Under the pieces are notes generated by a model. That model was given only the letters and a program-made list of their open reading frames with translations, was not told where the DNA came from and searched no databases. Shown one piece after another: positions 1 through 6,547 of a stretch of 9,531 bases of DNA. The position numbers and the translations under genes were made by a program. Within the stretch, counting starts at the first letter, position 1, and every line of letters begins with the position of its first letter. Origin of the DNA: an uncultured Eubacteriales bacterium (GTDB lineage: Bacteria; Bacillota; Clostridia; Peptostreptococcales; Anaerovoracaceae); the NCBI GenBank assembly GCA_902803725.1, contig CADCRD010000008.1, positions 1 through 9,531 on the forward strand, read 5' to 3'.

Positions 1-78
1 GATTATATTACGGCCATGGAAGAGGGTTCCAACCTTGTAAGAGTTGGTACGGCGATCTTTGGCGCAAGAGTATATTAA
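1..78 (+). CDS. yggS: YggS-family pyridoxal phosphate homeostasis protein, C-terminal end only
   Basis: This is the last 25 codons plus TAA of a gene that begins upstream of the window. The visible tail, which includes EEGSNLVRVGTAIFGAR, matches the conserved C-terminal end of the YggS/YlmE/PROSC family, where the serine and arginine lie near the PLP phosphate. Family members are PLP-binding TIM-barrel proteins that help keep PLP and amino-acid pools balanced. In Bacillota this gene (ylmE) usually sits directly upstream of sepF, as it does here with a gap of 27 bases, which supports the call. Only the tail can be seen, so the rest of the protein cannot be judged. Confidence 0.85.
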   Translation, partial: DYITAMEEGSNLVRVGTAIFGARVY

Positions 79-105
79 TAAAAGGATCAAAGGAGGATTA
101 TTGCA

Positions 106-579
106 ATGGGCGTTTTTGACAAATTTAAAGATCTGGTGGGCATAGAAGAATATGACGATGATGATATAACAGAGGAAGAGATAAGAGCTGCCGGAGCTCA
201 GATGGAAAGACAGAAGGTCGAACCAAGAATGAGTTATGCATCCAGAACCCGTAATGACAAGGTTGTTCCAATGCAGCAGGGCAGAAATCCGATGGATTTT
301 AAAATGGTGGTAACTGAGCCCGATGGTTTTGAGGAATGTCCGAAACTGGTCGATTCACTGAGAGACAGAAGACCGATAATCATAAATCTCGAAAAAATAG
401 ATACAGAAACAGCAAAGAAAATCTTTGACTTCCTCAGCGGAGCGACATACGCCCTCAACGGGACCGTTCAGAAGGTGGCAAACAATATCTTTGTGTTCGC
501 TCCGGCAAATGTTGACGTTTCGGCATCCGTCCTTGAGAGTAAAGGCTTTGATTTTTCAAATAGTGAAAGCTGGAGGTAA
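106..579 (+). CDS. sepF: Cell division protein SepF
   Basis: SepF is a cytoplasmic FtsZ partner that anchors FtsZ polymers to the membrane and helps organise the division septum. The 157-residue length is normal. The N-terminus (MGVFDKFKDLVGIEEYDDDD) has the expected short membrane-binding amphipathic segment followed by an acidic linker. A variable linker runs to about residue 60. The SepF (DUF552) core occupies about residues 64-145, with the DSLRDRRPIIINLEKID strand and the FLSGATYALNGTVQKV dimer/polymer region around residues 109-124. An AGGAGG at 91-96 sits 9 bases before the ATG, which fixes the start. It follows yggS and ends 3 bases before divIVA, so the genes are probably co-transcribed. 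The yggT gene often found next is absent. Confidence 0.96.
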   Translation: MGVFDKFKDLVGIEEYDDDDITEEEIRAAGAQMERQKVEPRMSYASRTRNDKVVPMQQGRNPMDFKMVVTEPDGFEECPKLVDSLRDRRPIIINLEKIDTETAKKIFDFLSGATYALNGTVQKVANNIFVFAPANVDVSASVLESKGFDFSNSESWR

Positions 580-582
580 TAA

Positions 583-1269
583 ATGATCACTCCTAAAGAT
601 ATCCAGAGCAAGCAGTTTGCCAGAGGTGTCCGCGGATACAGGGAGGACGAAGTGGATACTTTCCTGGACCTCATGACTCTTGAATTTGAAAAGCTGTATA
701 AAGATAATAAAAAACTCAGTGAAGAGGTGACTTTCCTGGAACGTGAGCTGGAAAAATACCGCACAGCCGAAAACGAAATATCAAAGACGATGCAGCAGGC
801 TCAGGAGCTCATGAATGATATATCCGTCAGCGCGGAGAAGAGGGCTGAAATAATAGTCAGTAATGCCGAACTCGAAGCCGATGCCGTGATGCATGAGGCA
901 AGAGAAAGGGTCCAGCGTCTTGAAGAAGAAAACAAGCATCTTCATGACAGATATATCGAATTCAGAGACAGATATAAAAAGATGCTGGAAAATGAACTTT
1001 TCAGATTTGAATCAGTCCAGGACAATATGTTCCCCGATTTCAGCGAAAACAAGCTTGAAGAAATACTGGCAGAAGATCTGACAGAGGAAAGCGATGATAA
1101 TGCCGCAGAATTTGATTCCGAAAAATCCGGCCTGAACAGAAATACAGCTGTGGCAGGTACAGTGATAAAAGATGAGACCAGTCTTTTTTCAAAGGGAGAT
1201 GACGAACGCAGGACAATGGTCATAAGCGCTCACGACATCGCTGATGCGGCAGATGCCGGAGATTTATAA
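583..1269 (+). CDS. divIVA: DivIVA-family cell-pole/septum protein
   Basis: DivIVA proteins bind negatively curved membrane at septa and poles and act as scaffolds for division, chromosome-anchoring or wall-growth proteins. The N-terminal DivIVA domain is clear (residues 1-60: MITPKDIQSKQF, then RGYREDEVDTFLD). The RGY signature is at 17-19. The preceding membrane-insertion position, Phe in Bacillus subtilis, is Val16 here. A long charged helix predicted as coiled coil covers about residues 30-145. The last 80 residues are acidic and probably disordered, ending in a short conserved-looking stretch (RRTMVISAHDIADAAD). The GGAGG at 572-576 lies inside the end of sepF, so translation of the two is probably coupled. 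lspA starts 5 bases after the stop codon. Confidence 0.95.
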   Translation: MITPKDIQSKQFARGVRGYREDEVDTFLDLMTLEFEKLYKDNKKLSEEVTFLERELEKYRTAENEISKTMQQAQELMNDISVSAEKRAEIIVSNAELEADAVMHEARERVQRLEEENKHLHDRYIEFRDRYKKMLENELFRFESVQDNMFPDFSENKLEEILAEDLTEESDDNAAEFDSEKSGLNRNTAVAGTVIKDETSLFSKGDDERRTMVISAHDIADAADAGDL

Positions 1270-1274
1270 TAACT

Positions 1275-1727
1275 ATGCGGTATTTTCTTTTGATATTTGC
1301 TGTTCTGGGGATCGATCAGGGCATCAAATGGATGATAGCAACTAATATGAGTGCCGGTGAGACCAGTGCTTTGATCGAAGGGATGTTTCATATAACATAT
1401 GTGAGAAACCGCGGCGCCGCATTTAGTTTTTTCCAGGGACATGCAGATATTCTGGCAATAGTGACTGCGTTGCTTTTGTGTGTCGGACTGGTATTTGTAA
1501 TAATTAATAAAAACAGCAAAAATAAACTGATGATGTATTCCGTTTCGCTGATCACAGGCGGAGGCATTGGGAATCTGATCGACAGGATAAGGCTGGGATA
1601 TGTGATCGATTTCATCGATTTTCGGGTCTTTCCTGTTTTCAATTTTGCTGATATTTGTGTCACATGCGGGTGTGTGCTGCTGTGTTTGAGTATATTATTG
1701 TTCGAAGAAAAAGATAAAAAAGCGTGA
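1275..1727 (+). CDS. lspA: Prolipoprotein signal peptidase (signal peptidase II)
   Basis: LspA is an aspartyl protease of the cytoplasmic membrane that removes the signal peptide from diacylglyceryl-modified prolipoproteins, just before the lipidated cysteine. The 150-residue protein has the expected four hydrophobic segments (about 2-20, 55-78, 86-104, 122-143). The family motifs are present: VRNRGAAFSFF at 43-53, GGGIGNLIDRIRLGYVIDFIDF at 95-116, and FNFAD at 122-126. By alignment to the known enzymes the catalytic aspartates are Asp112 and Asp126. A GGAGA at 1258-1262, inside the end of divIVA, can serve as ribosome binding site. The protein is slightly short but complete. It joins the divIVA transcript and is followed by an rluD-type gene, a common clostridial order. 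Confidence 0.97.
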   Translation: MRYFLLIFAVLGIDQGIKWMIATNMSAGETSALIEGMFHITYVRNRGAAFSFFQGHADILAIVTALLLCVGLVFVIINKNSKNKLMMYSVSLITGGGIGNLIDRIRLGYVIDFIDFRVFPVFNFADICVTCGCVLLCLSILLFEEKDKKA

Positions 1728-1803
1728 GCCGGCGAATGCAGTAAAGAATGTGATGTGAAAATATAGAAAAATTGAAATGTGAACAAAAAGAAGTGTGAAT
1801 AAG

Positions 1804-2757
1804 ATGACAGAAGAACATAATACGAATAAAGAAAATATAATAACTATCAGTGCAGAAGCAGATGATGCCGGCAGCAGACTGGATCTTTTTCTTTCGTCTG
1901 CTCTGGATGACATGTCCAGAAGCAGCGTCCAGAAGCTGATAGAAAATGAACACGTAATGCTGAACGGAGAGGTGTGTACCGCAAAAAAAAGAAAGATCGA
2001 AGCGGGCGATAAGGCAGCTGTAACGATCCCGCCGCCCGAAGTTCTTGATATCATTGCTGAGGATATTCCTCTGAAAATCGTATACGAAGACGATGATCTG
2101 ATGGTCATCGATAAAACGAAGGGAATGGTGGTTCACCCGGGTACAGGCAATATGACAGGCACGGTGGTCAATGCGATCATGTTTCATTGCAAAGACAGAC
2201 TGTCTTCGATCAACGGAGTGGAAAGACCCGGCATAGTTCACAGGATAGATAAAGACACCAGCGGTCTTTTGATGATAGCCAAGACGGACAGGGCACACCG
2301 CAGCCTTGCGGCGCAGTTAAAAGAGCACAGCATTACAAGAGCTTATAAGGCTGTCGTATATAATAATTTTAAAGAAGACGAGGGCCGGATCGACCTGCCG
2401 CTCGGCAGACATCCTACTAACAGAATGAAACAGGCTGTTACTGATGTTAATGCAAGGAGGGCCGTCACCAATTACAAAGTGCTTGAGAGATTCGGACGTT
2501 TTACTCTCATTGAAGCCCGTCTGGAAACAGGCCGCACACATCAGATCAGGGTGCATATGTCATACATGAAGCATCCGCTGCTGGGAGATGAAGTATATGG
2601 ACCTTCAAAAAATCCGTACGGAGTTCATGGCCAGATGCTGCATGCATATCTCCTTGGATTCGAGCATCCGGTGACAGGCGAGTATATGGAGTTTGAAAGT
2701 CCGCTGCCTGATGAATTTGAGAAGCTGCTGAAAGTGCTGAGACAGCAGTTTCAGTGA
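1804..2757 (+). CDS. rluD: RluA-family 23S rRNA pseudouridine synthase (RluD type)
   Basis: This enzyme isomerises uridine to pseudouridine in RNA; the RluD type acts on helix 69 of 23S rRNA. Counted from the ATG at 1804 it has 317 residues. An S4 RNA-binding domain (about 22-75) is followed by the catalytic domain. Motif II, GIVHRIDKDTSGLLMIAKT, holds the catalytic Asp149. The late motif RTHQIRVHM, followed by HPLLGDEVYG, is intact. An in-frame GTG at 1795 would add three residues; I prefer the ATG because the weak AAGAAG at 1788-1793 is better spaced for it. The 76-base gap after lspA contains no convincing promoter. Sequence alone does not separate RluD from paralogues of other specificity, so the symbol is tentative while the family is sure. 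Confidence 0.9.
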   Translation: MTEEHNTNKENIITISAEADDAGSRLDLFLSSALDDMSRSSVQKLIENEHVMLNGEVCTAKKRKIEAGDKAAVTIPPPEVLDIIAEDIPLKIVYEDDDLMVIDKTKGMVVHPGTGNMTGTVVNAIMFHCKDRLSSINGVERPGIVHRIDKDTSGLLMIAKTDRAHRSLAAQLKEHSITRAYKAVVYNNFKEDEGRIDLPLGRHPTNRMKQAVTDVNARRAVTNYKVLERFGRFTLIEARLETGRTHQIRVHMSYMKHPLLGDEVYGPSKNPYGVHGQMLHAYLLGFEHPVTGEYMEFESPLPDEFEKLLKVLRQQFQ

Positions 2758-2793
2758 GGAAAACAGGCAGAGCAGGTAACAGGTATAATTGAT

Positions 2794-4497
2794 ATGGCTT
2801 TTGATGGAATAGTAACAAGATCGGTAACACGAGAGCTGGGCAGAGCATTGACCGGCGGCAAAGTTGAAAAGATATATCAGCCCGAAAAAGACGAGCTGGT
2901 GTTTTTTGTACACGGACCGGACGGCCGGGTGAGGTTTTATGCTTCGAGCAACAACGATCACGCAGGTATATGGCTTACACAGGAACAGTATGATAATCCG
3001 GCGAATCCTTCCTCGTTTTGCATGCTGCTGCGAAAGCATCTTCAGGGCAGCCGCATCGTCGATATCGTTCAGGTCGATACGGAAAGGATCATCGAAATAT
3101 CATTCGAATCCAGAGATGAGATGGGATTTCGTACTGACAAAAAACTGATCATCGAGATCATGGGCCGTCACAGCAACATTATCCTTGCAGATATTGTGCA
3201 AGAGTCCCTGAAGATCGTTGACAGCATCAAACGTATTTCAATAGATGAGAGCAGGGTGCGCCAGGTCCTGCCCGGACAGCCATATGAGTATCCGCCATCA
3301 CAGGGCAAGGTGCCGGCAGATAAGGTCACAGAGGATTTTCTGGCTTCGCTGCCTGAAGGCAGGGAACTCAGCAGGACGATACTTGACTCAGTCAGCGGCC
3401 TTTCTCCTGTAATGGCAAGGTTCGCGGCACAGGATCCTGATCCGCGTGAAATATGCAAAAGAGTTGCCGGTCTCATAAGCGATGTCGACAGCGGCAGGCT
3501 CTGTCCGGCGGTATACCTGAAAGAGGATGACGTGCCTGCTGATTTTCATGTCATTCGTATTCCGGAATATGAAGAACGCTATAACATACGAGCTTTCGAT
3601 ACGGTAAGTGAAGCTGTCGAATGGTATTACCTGCATCGAAGCGCTTCTAACAGGGTTCGTCAGAAGGCACAGACCCTGGACAGATCGGTCAGATCTATAT
3701 TGAAAAAACTAAGACTGAAAAAGCAGCGCCTTTCGGAAGACCTTCTGAAGGCTGAGAATTCGGAAAAATACAGGCTCTACGGAGAACTGATCACGGCAAA
3801 TCTGCACCTGATCAAGACCGGAGACAAAGAGGCCAGAGTCACGAATTATTATGACGGCAGTCCCATCACAATACCTTTGGATGTACGCTATGCTCCCTCA
3901 AAGAATGCCCAGATGTATTTCAAAAAATACAGCAAGAGCAAGACTGCCATCGTTGAAAAGAAAAAACAGCTTAAAGAAACTGATGACGATATCACATACA
4001 TAGAGTCAGTTGCCGGATTCATAGATAATGCAAGGACGACTGATGAGATCGATCAGCTTAGGACAGAACTAACGGATGCGGGATTTCTCAGGAGGCGTAA
4101 AACAAAAGGGCTTCAGAAAAAGCAAAAATCAAAACCATACGAATATTTTACGGCGTCAGGAATGCGGATCCTGGCGGGACGAAATAACAGAGAAAACGAT
4201 GAGCTTACATTAAAAAAGGCCGGACGAATGGACATCTGGCTGCATACCAAGGATATACCCGGGTCGCATACGATACTCTTTACTGAAGGTAAAAAGCCGG
4301 ATGAAACAGATCTGTTTGAAGCTGCAAAAATAGCAGCATGGCACAGTAAAGCCAGAGGCTCGGAAAACGTACCGGTAGATATAACTGAGGTAAGGCATGT
4401 GAAAAAGCCTTCCGGCGCAAAACCGGGCATGGTGATTTTCACTGACAACAGAACGGTTTACGTGACACCTGAAGATCCGGAAAAGTGCGTCAAATGA
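2794..4497 (+). CDS. rqcH: RqcH, NFACT-family ribosome quality-control factor
   Basis: RqcH (also known as FbpA/NFACT) binds stalled 50S subunits that carry peptidyl-tRNA and recruits tRNA-Ala to add alanine tails that mark the nascent chain for degradation. The 567-residue length is usual. The NFACT-N domain begins MAFDGIVTRSVTRELG and includes FCMLLRKHLQG (75-85) and EIMGRHSNIIL (121-131). A helix-hairpin and coiled-coil middle region (about 180-430) follows. The C-terminal NFACT-R domain has MDIWLHTKDIPGSH and VKKPSGAKPGMV. The conserved Asp-Arg dyad of the N domain (97/98 in B. subtilis) reads Glu97-Arg98 here. The ribosome binding site is weak. The gene lies 36 bases after rluD. The rqcH-yicC-gmk-rpoZ neighbourhood is common in Clostridia. 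Confidence 0.95.
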   Translation: MAFDGIVTRSVTRELGRALTGGKVEKIYQPEKDELVFFVHGPDGRVRFYASSNNDHAGIWLTQEQYDNPANPSSFCMLLRKHLQGSRIVDIVQVDTERIIEISFESRDEMGFRTDKKLIIEIMGRHSNIILADIVQESLKIVDSIKRISIDESRVRQVLPGQPYEYPPSQGKVPADKVTEDFLASLPEGRELSRTILDSVSGLSPVMARFAAQDPDPREICKRVAGLISDVDSGRLCPAVYLKEDDVPADFHVIRIPEYEERYNIRAFDTVSEAVEWYYLHRSASNRVRQKAQTLDRSVRSILKKLRLKKQRLSEDLLKAENSEKYRLYGELITANLHLIKTGDKEARVTNYYDGSPITIPLDVRYAPSKNAQMYFKKYSKSKTAIVEKKKQLKETDDDITYIESVAGFIDNARTTDEIDQLRTELTDAGFLRRRKTKGLQKKQKSKPYEYFTASGMRILAGRNNRENDELTLKKAGRMDIWLHTKDIPGSHTILFTEGKKPDETDLFEAAKIAAWHSKARGSENVPVDITEVRHVKKPSGAKPGMVIFTDNRTVYVTPEDPEKCVK

Positions 4498-4500
4498 CAA

Positions 4501-4538
4501 AACAGGGTCATGATCTGCCATTTTCAGGTCATCCTGTT
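4501..4538 (+). other. Stem-loop just after rqcH, possible weak terminator or 3' mRNA structure
   Basis: AACAGG (4501-4506) pairs with CCTGTT (4533-4538). Inside it ATGATCTG (4510-4517) pairs with CAGGTCAT (4525-4532), including one U-G pair, around a 7-base loop. A GTC bulge (4507-4509) separates the two halves of the 14-pair stem. It begins 3 bases after the rqcH stop codon. The following bases (GATTTAT) are only moderately T rich, so it is not a clean intrinsic terminator. It may define the rqcH mRNA 3' end or slow read-through into the next gene. Confidence 0.5.
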
Positions 4539-4565
4539 GATTTATGCTATACGACGTCCTAATAT
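4537..4565 (+). promoter_or_regulatory. Candidate sigma-A promoter for the zinc-knuckle microprotein gene
   Basis: TTGATT (4537-4542) and TAATAT (4560-4565) are separated by exactly 17 bases. The start site would be near 4572, giving a leader of about 55 bases before the ATG at 4627. The first bases of the -35 overlap the foot of the preceding stem-loop. A second bulged hairpin (4566-4573 with 4590-4598) straddles the predicted start site, so only transcripts entering from rqcH would contain it complete. Confidence 0.5.
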
Positions 4566-4626
4566 GGAGCTGCTTTCCTGATACTGGTGGCAGGCTCCGT
4601 AAAACTGCAGGAAGGAGGTGCGTATA

Positions 4627-4749
4627 ATGAGACATCACGAGTGTAACATCTGCAAAAGTACGTATCACACGCATCCTTTCAAGGAAGGCTACATATGCGA
4701 AGAGTGTATCAAATATGTAAGCCATATGGCAAATAAAACAAAGTATTAA
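4627..4749 (+). CDS. 40-residue four-cysteine zinc-knuckle microprotein, function unknown
   Basis: This short ORF starts at an ATG with a very strong ribosome binding site (AAGGAGGTG, 4612-4620, 6 bases upstream). It encodes 40 residues with two CxxC pairs, Cys6/Cys9 and Cys24/Cys27, about the number needed to bind one zinc ion. The second pair in GYICEECIKYV closely resembles the YICDECI part of the ClpX zinc-binding domain. Its Cys-to-Cys spacing is 14 residues against about 18 in ClpX, so it is ClpX-like rather than a ClpX fragment. Several histidines (3, 4, 14, 16, 33) could also coordinate metal. There is no signal peptide or membrane segment. It stands between rqcH and yicC as a single gene with a candidate promoter and a strong terminator. 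Binding to a protease adaptor, RNA or ribosome is possible but unproven. Confidence 0.8.
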   Translation: MRHHECNICKSTYHTHPFKEGYICEECIKYVSHMANKTKY

Positions 4750-4796
4750 CAGAGGGTTTGTCCGGATCACAAAGAGTCAATAAAATCACGGAGCCG

Positions 4797-4827
4797 AAAG
4801 AACTGTCAGACGGGCAGTTCTTTTTTT
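4797..4827 (+). terminator. Intrinsic terminator after the microprotein gene
   Basis: AAAGAACTG (4797-4805) pairs with CAGTTCTTT (4815-4823), extended by a U-G and a C-G pair to 11 pairs with loop AGACG. A T run continues to 4827. It is a strong rho-independent terminator lying 47 bases after the stop codon. The A-rich left arm means it could also work for transcription from the other side, but no gene is seen there. Confidence 0.88.
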
Positions 4828-4898
4828 GACGGTATCCTGAAATATCATCTGCTCCCGGCGGACCGTGTCCGGTAAAAATGATATATATGAATTCGGGG

Positions 4899-4927
4899 TC
4901 GAAAAAGCCGGTGCTATTTGATATAAT
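4899..4927 (+). promoter_or_regulatory. Promoter for the yicC operon (extended -10)
   Basis: A perfect TATAAT at 4922-4927 is preceded by TGA, giving an extended -10 (TGnTATAAT). The -35 candidate TCGAAA (4899-4904) is weak but is exactly 17 bases away. Transcription would start near 4934 and leave a leader of about 38 bases before yicC. The stretch from the terminator at 4827 to here shows no gene or other clear element. Confidence 0.7.
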
Positions 4928-4971
4928 AAATCAGTTATCATAAATCATACGGACGAAAAAGGAGAAATTTG

Positions 4972-5853
4972 ATGATAAAGAGCATGACAGGTTTTGGCAA
5001 AGGGGAATTCACAGACGGCAAGAGGAACGTCATATGTGAGATCAGAAGTGTGAACCACAGGTATTCGGACATCTTCATCAAGATGCCCAGAAGATACAGC
5101 TTTGCTGAAGAGAAAATCAAAAGTATTATCAAAGAAACAGTGAAACGCGGCAAGGTGGAGGTCTCAGTCGTTGTCGAGAGCATCACGGAGGAGGATATCA
5201 CGATAAAGCTGAATCCGCTGGTAGCCAGACAGTATATCGACAATCTCAGGATGCTGAAAGATGAGTTCGGCCTTGAAGGAGAGATCAGTCTTGAAACGAT
5301 CGCGAATCTGCCGGACGTAATGAAGAATGCGCCCGATATCGATGATGAGGAAGAAGTCACATCTTCGATCGAAGAAGCAGTCAGGACTGCCGTTGCGAAT
5401 CTCGATCAGATGAGAGTGATCGAAGGGCAGAAGCTTGCCGAAGATCTGACTATGAGGGGAGAGCTGATAAGAAAATATGTCAGCGAGATCGAAGAGCGTG
5501 CCCCCGAAATCGTAAAGGAATACAAGCAAAAGCTGTATGACAGAATAAGCGAGCTCGTTGAGGGAATGGTAGAAGTGCCGGATGAAAGGATCCTGCTGGA
5601 GGCTGCCGTCTTCGCGGATAAAACAAATATTACCGAGGAACTGGTACGTCTGGACAGTCATATTTCACAGCTGCATCAGATACTGGGCGCAGCAAAGTCG
5701 AATGGTAAAAAACTGGACTTTCTCGTTCAGGAGATGAACAGAGAAGCTAATACGATCGGCTCCAAGGCTAATGACAATGATATTACCGGAGCAGTAATTG
5801 AGATAAAGAGTGAAGTTGAGAAAATCAGGGAACAGGTCCAGAATATCGAATAA
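4972..5853 (+). CDS. yicC: YicC/YloC-family endoribonuclease
   Basis: YicC-family proteins (YloC in B. subtilis) form ring-shaped oligomers and cut RNA; in Escherichia coli YicC was linked to turnover of the small RNA RyhB. The 293-residue protein opens with the family signature MIKSMTGFGKGEF, then EIRSVNHRYSDIFIKMPR in the YicC N-terminal domain. The C-terminal DUF1732 region carries the conserved FLVQEMNREANTIGSKA at about 250-266, close to the end. I chose the ATG at 4972, with GGAG at 4961-4964 seven bases upstream, over an adjacent TTG at 4969, because MIKSMTGFG is the usual family start. The gene leads the yicC-gmk-rpoZ group and is followed after 93 bases by gmk, with no remA between. 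Its biological RNA targets in this organism are not known. Confidence 0.94.
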   Translation: MIKSMTGFGKGEFTDGKRNVICEIRSVNHRYSDIFIKMPRRYSFAEEKIKSIIKETVKRGKVEVSVVVESITEEDITIKLNPLVARQYIDNLRMLKDEFGLEGEISLETIANLPDVMKNAPDIDDEEEVTSSIEEAVRTAVANLDQMRVIEGQKLAEDLTMRGELIRKYVSEIEERAPEIVKEYKQKLYDRISELVEGMVEVPDERILLEAAVFADKTNITEELVRLDSHISQLHQILGAAKSNGKKLDFLVQEMNREANTIGSKANDNDITGAVIEIKSEVEKIREQVQNIE

Positions 5854-5856
5854 GTA

Positions 5857-5885
5857 TTGCGTCAGAAACAAAATAATGCTATAAT
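5857..5885 (+). promoter_or_regulatory. Candidate extended -10 promoter for gmk
   Basis: TATAAT at 5880-5885 is preceded by TGC, making an extended -10. TTGCGT at 5857-5862 is 17 bases upstream, a fair -35. It starts only 3 bases after the yicC stop codon. The leader would run from about 5892 to 5946. It contains a small hairpin (5893-5899 with 5905-5910, one bulged A, loop GAAAA). This suggests gmk and rpoZ can be expressed independently of yicC. Confidence 0.65.
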
Positions 5886-5946
5886 ATTTCGTTGAAACCG
5901 AAAAGGTTCAGACGATACAGCAATTAAAGCTATATGCGGAGGCGAT

Positions 5947-6519
5947 ATGAAAAAGGGCATACTGGTCGTTATATCCGGACCATCCGGAACAGGCAAGGGA
6001 ACGATCTGTAACAGGATCCTGAGTGAAATGGATAACATAGAGTTTTCCACTTCAATGACAACAAGAGATCCGCGCGAGGGAGAGATAGACGGTGTGCACT
6101 ATTTCTTTGTTACAAAGGATGAATTCGAAAAAGCGATCAGTGAGGATGCTTTTGTCGAATATGCGGATGTCTACGGCAATTATTACGGAACACTGAGAAA
6201 AGAAGTAAATGCCAGACTGGATTCAGGCACGGACGTGCTGCTGGACATAGACGTTCAGGGTGCAATGAACGTGATGAAGGATTATCCGAAAGAGACTTTT
6301 ATATTTATCAGGCCGCCTTCGCTGGAAGAACTGGAAAAGAGACTGAAAGGAAGAGGAACGGATTCGGCAGAGGTGATCAGCCGCAGATTGTCAGAGGCTG
6401 AGCATGAAATTTCACTGGCAGATGAATACGGATATCAGGTCGTAAATGATGATCTTGATGAGGCAGTCGCCGAAGTCAAAAAAATCATTTGCGAAGAACA
6501 CGATAAAAAAGCACGATAA
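5947..6519 (+). CDS. gmk: Guanylate kinase
   Basis: Guanylate kinase transfers phosphate from ATP to GMP or dGMP to give GDP/dGDP, an essential step for GTP, dGTP and (p)ppGpp pools in the cytoplasm. The 190-residue length is close to the usual 185-210. The P-loop is GPSGTGKGT at 11-19. The GMP-binding segment STSMTTRDPREGEIDGVHYFF is at 34-54, and LLDIDVQGA is at 98-106. The lid region with KGRGTDS, followed by SRRLSEAEHEI, is intact at 134-155. GGAGG at 5938-5942 lies 4 bases before the ATG. A 12-13 base tandem repeat (CACGATAAAAA at 6499 and again at 6512) covers the last codons and stop, so slippage there would change the C-terminus. rpoZ follows after 28 bases. Confidence 0.97.
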   Translation: MKKGILVVISGPSGTGKGTICNRILSEMDNIEFSTSMTTRDPREGEIDGVHYFFVTKDEFEKAISEDAFVEYADVYGNYYGTLRKEVNARLDSGTDVLLDIDVQGAMNVMKDYPKETFIFIRPPSLEELEKRLKGRGTDSAEVISRRLSEAEHEISLADEYGYQVVNDDLDEAVAEVKKIICEEHDKKAR

Positions 6520-6547
6520 AAAGATAATCAATAAGGAGGAAAACCAT

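Noticed and set aside
1728..1803. A possible promoter in the lspA-rluD gap (TATAGA at 1762-1767).
   Set aside because: No -35 match was found about 17 bases upstream (the bases there read CAGTAA), so rluD is more likely read from the upstream transcript.
1660..2298. A 212-codon open frame on the - strand opposite rluD and the end of lspA.
   Set aside because: It lies opposite two well-supported genes, its translation is low-complexity and rich in F, H, S and C, and no recognisable domain or ribosome binding site was seen. It is a frame shadow.
2784..2789. A perfect TATAAT just before the rqcH start, which could suggest a leaderless transcript.
   Set aside because: No acceptable -35 or extended -10 lies upstream at the proper distance, and AT-rich hexamers occur by chance. 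A promoter here is not supported.
4210..4770. A 186-codon open frame on the - strand spanning the end of rqcH and the microprotein gene.
   Set aside because: It crosses the strong RqcH C-terminal domain and the opposing microprotein gene with its ribosome binding site, and has no recognisable protein features.
6446..6547. An N-terminal extension of rpoZ into the end of gmk, in frame with the omega subunit.
   Set aside because: The omega family starts at MLYP or close to it, and the strong AAGGAGG at 6533-6539 points to the ATG at 6548. The extension overlaps gmk in another frame.
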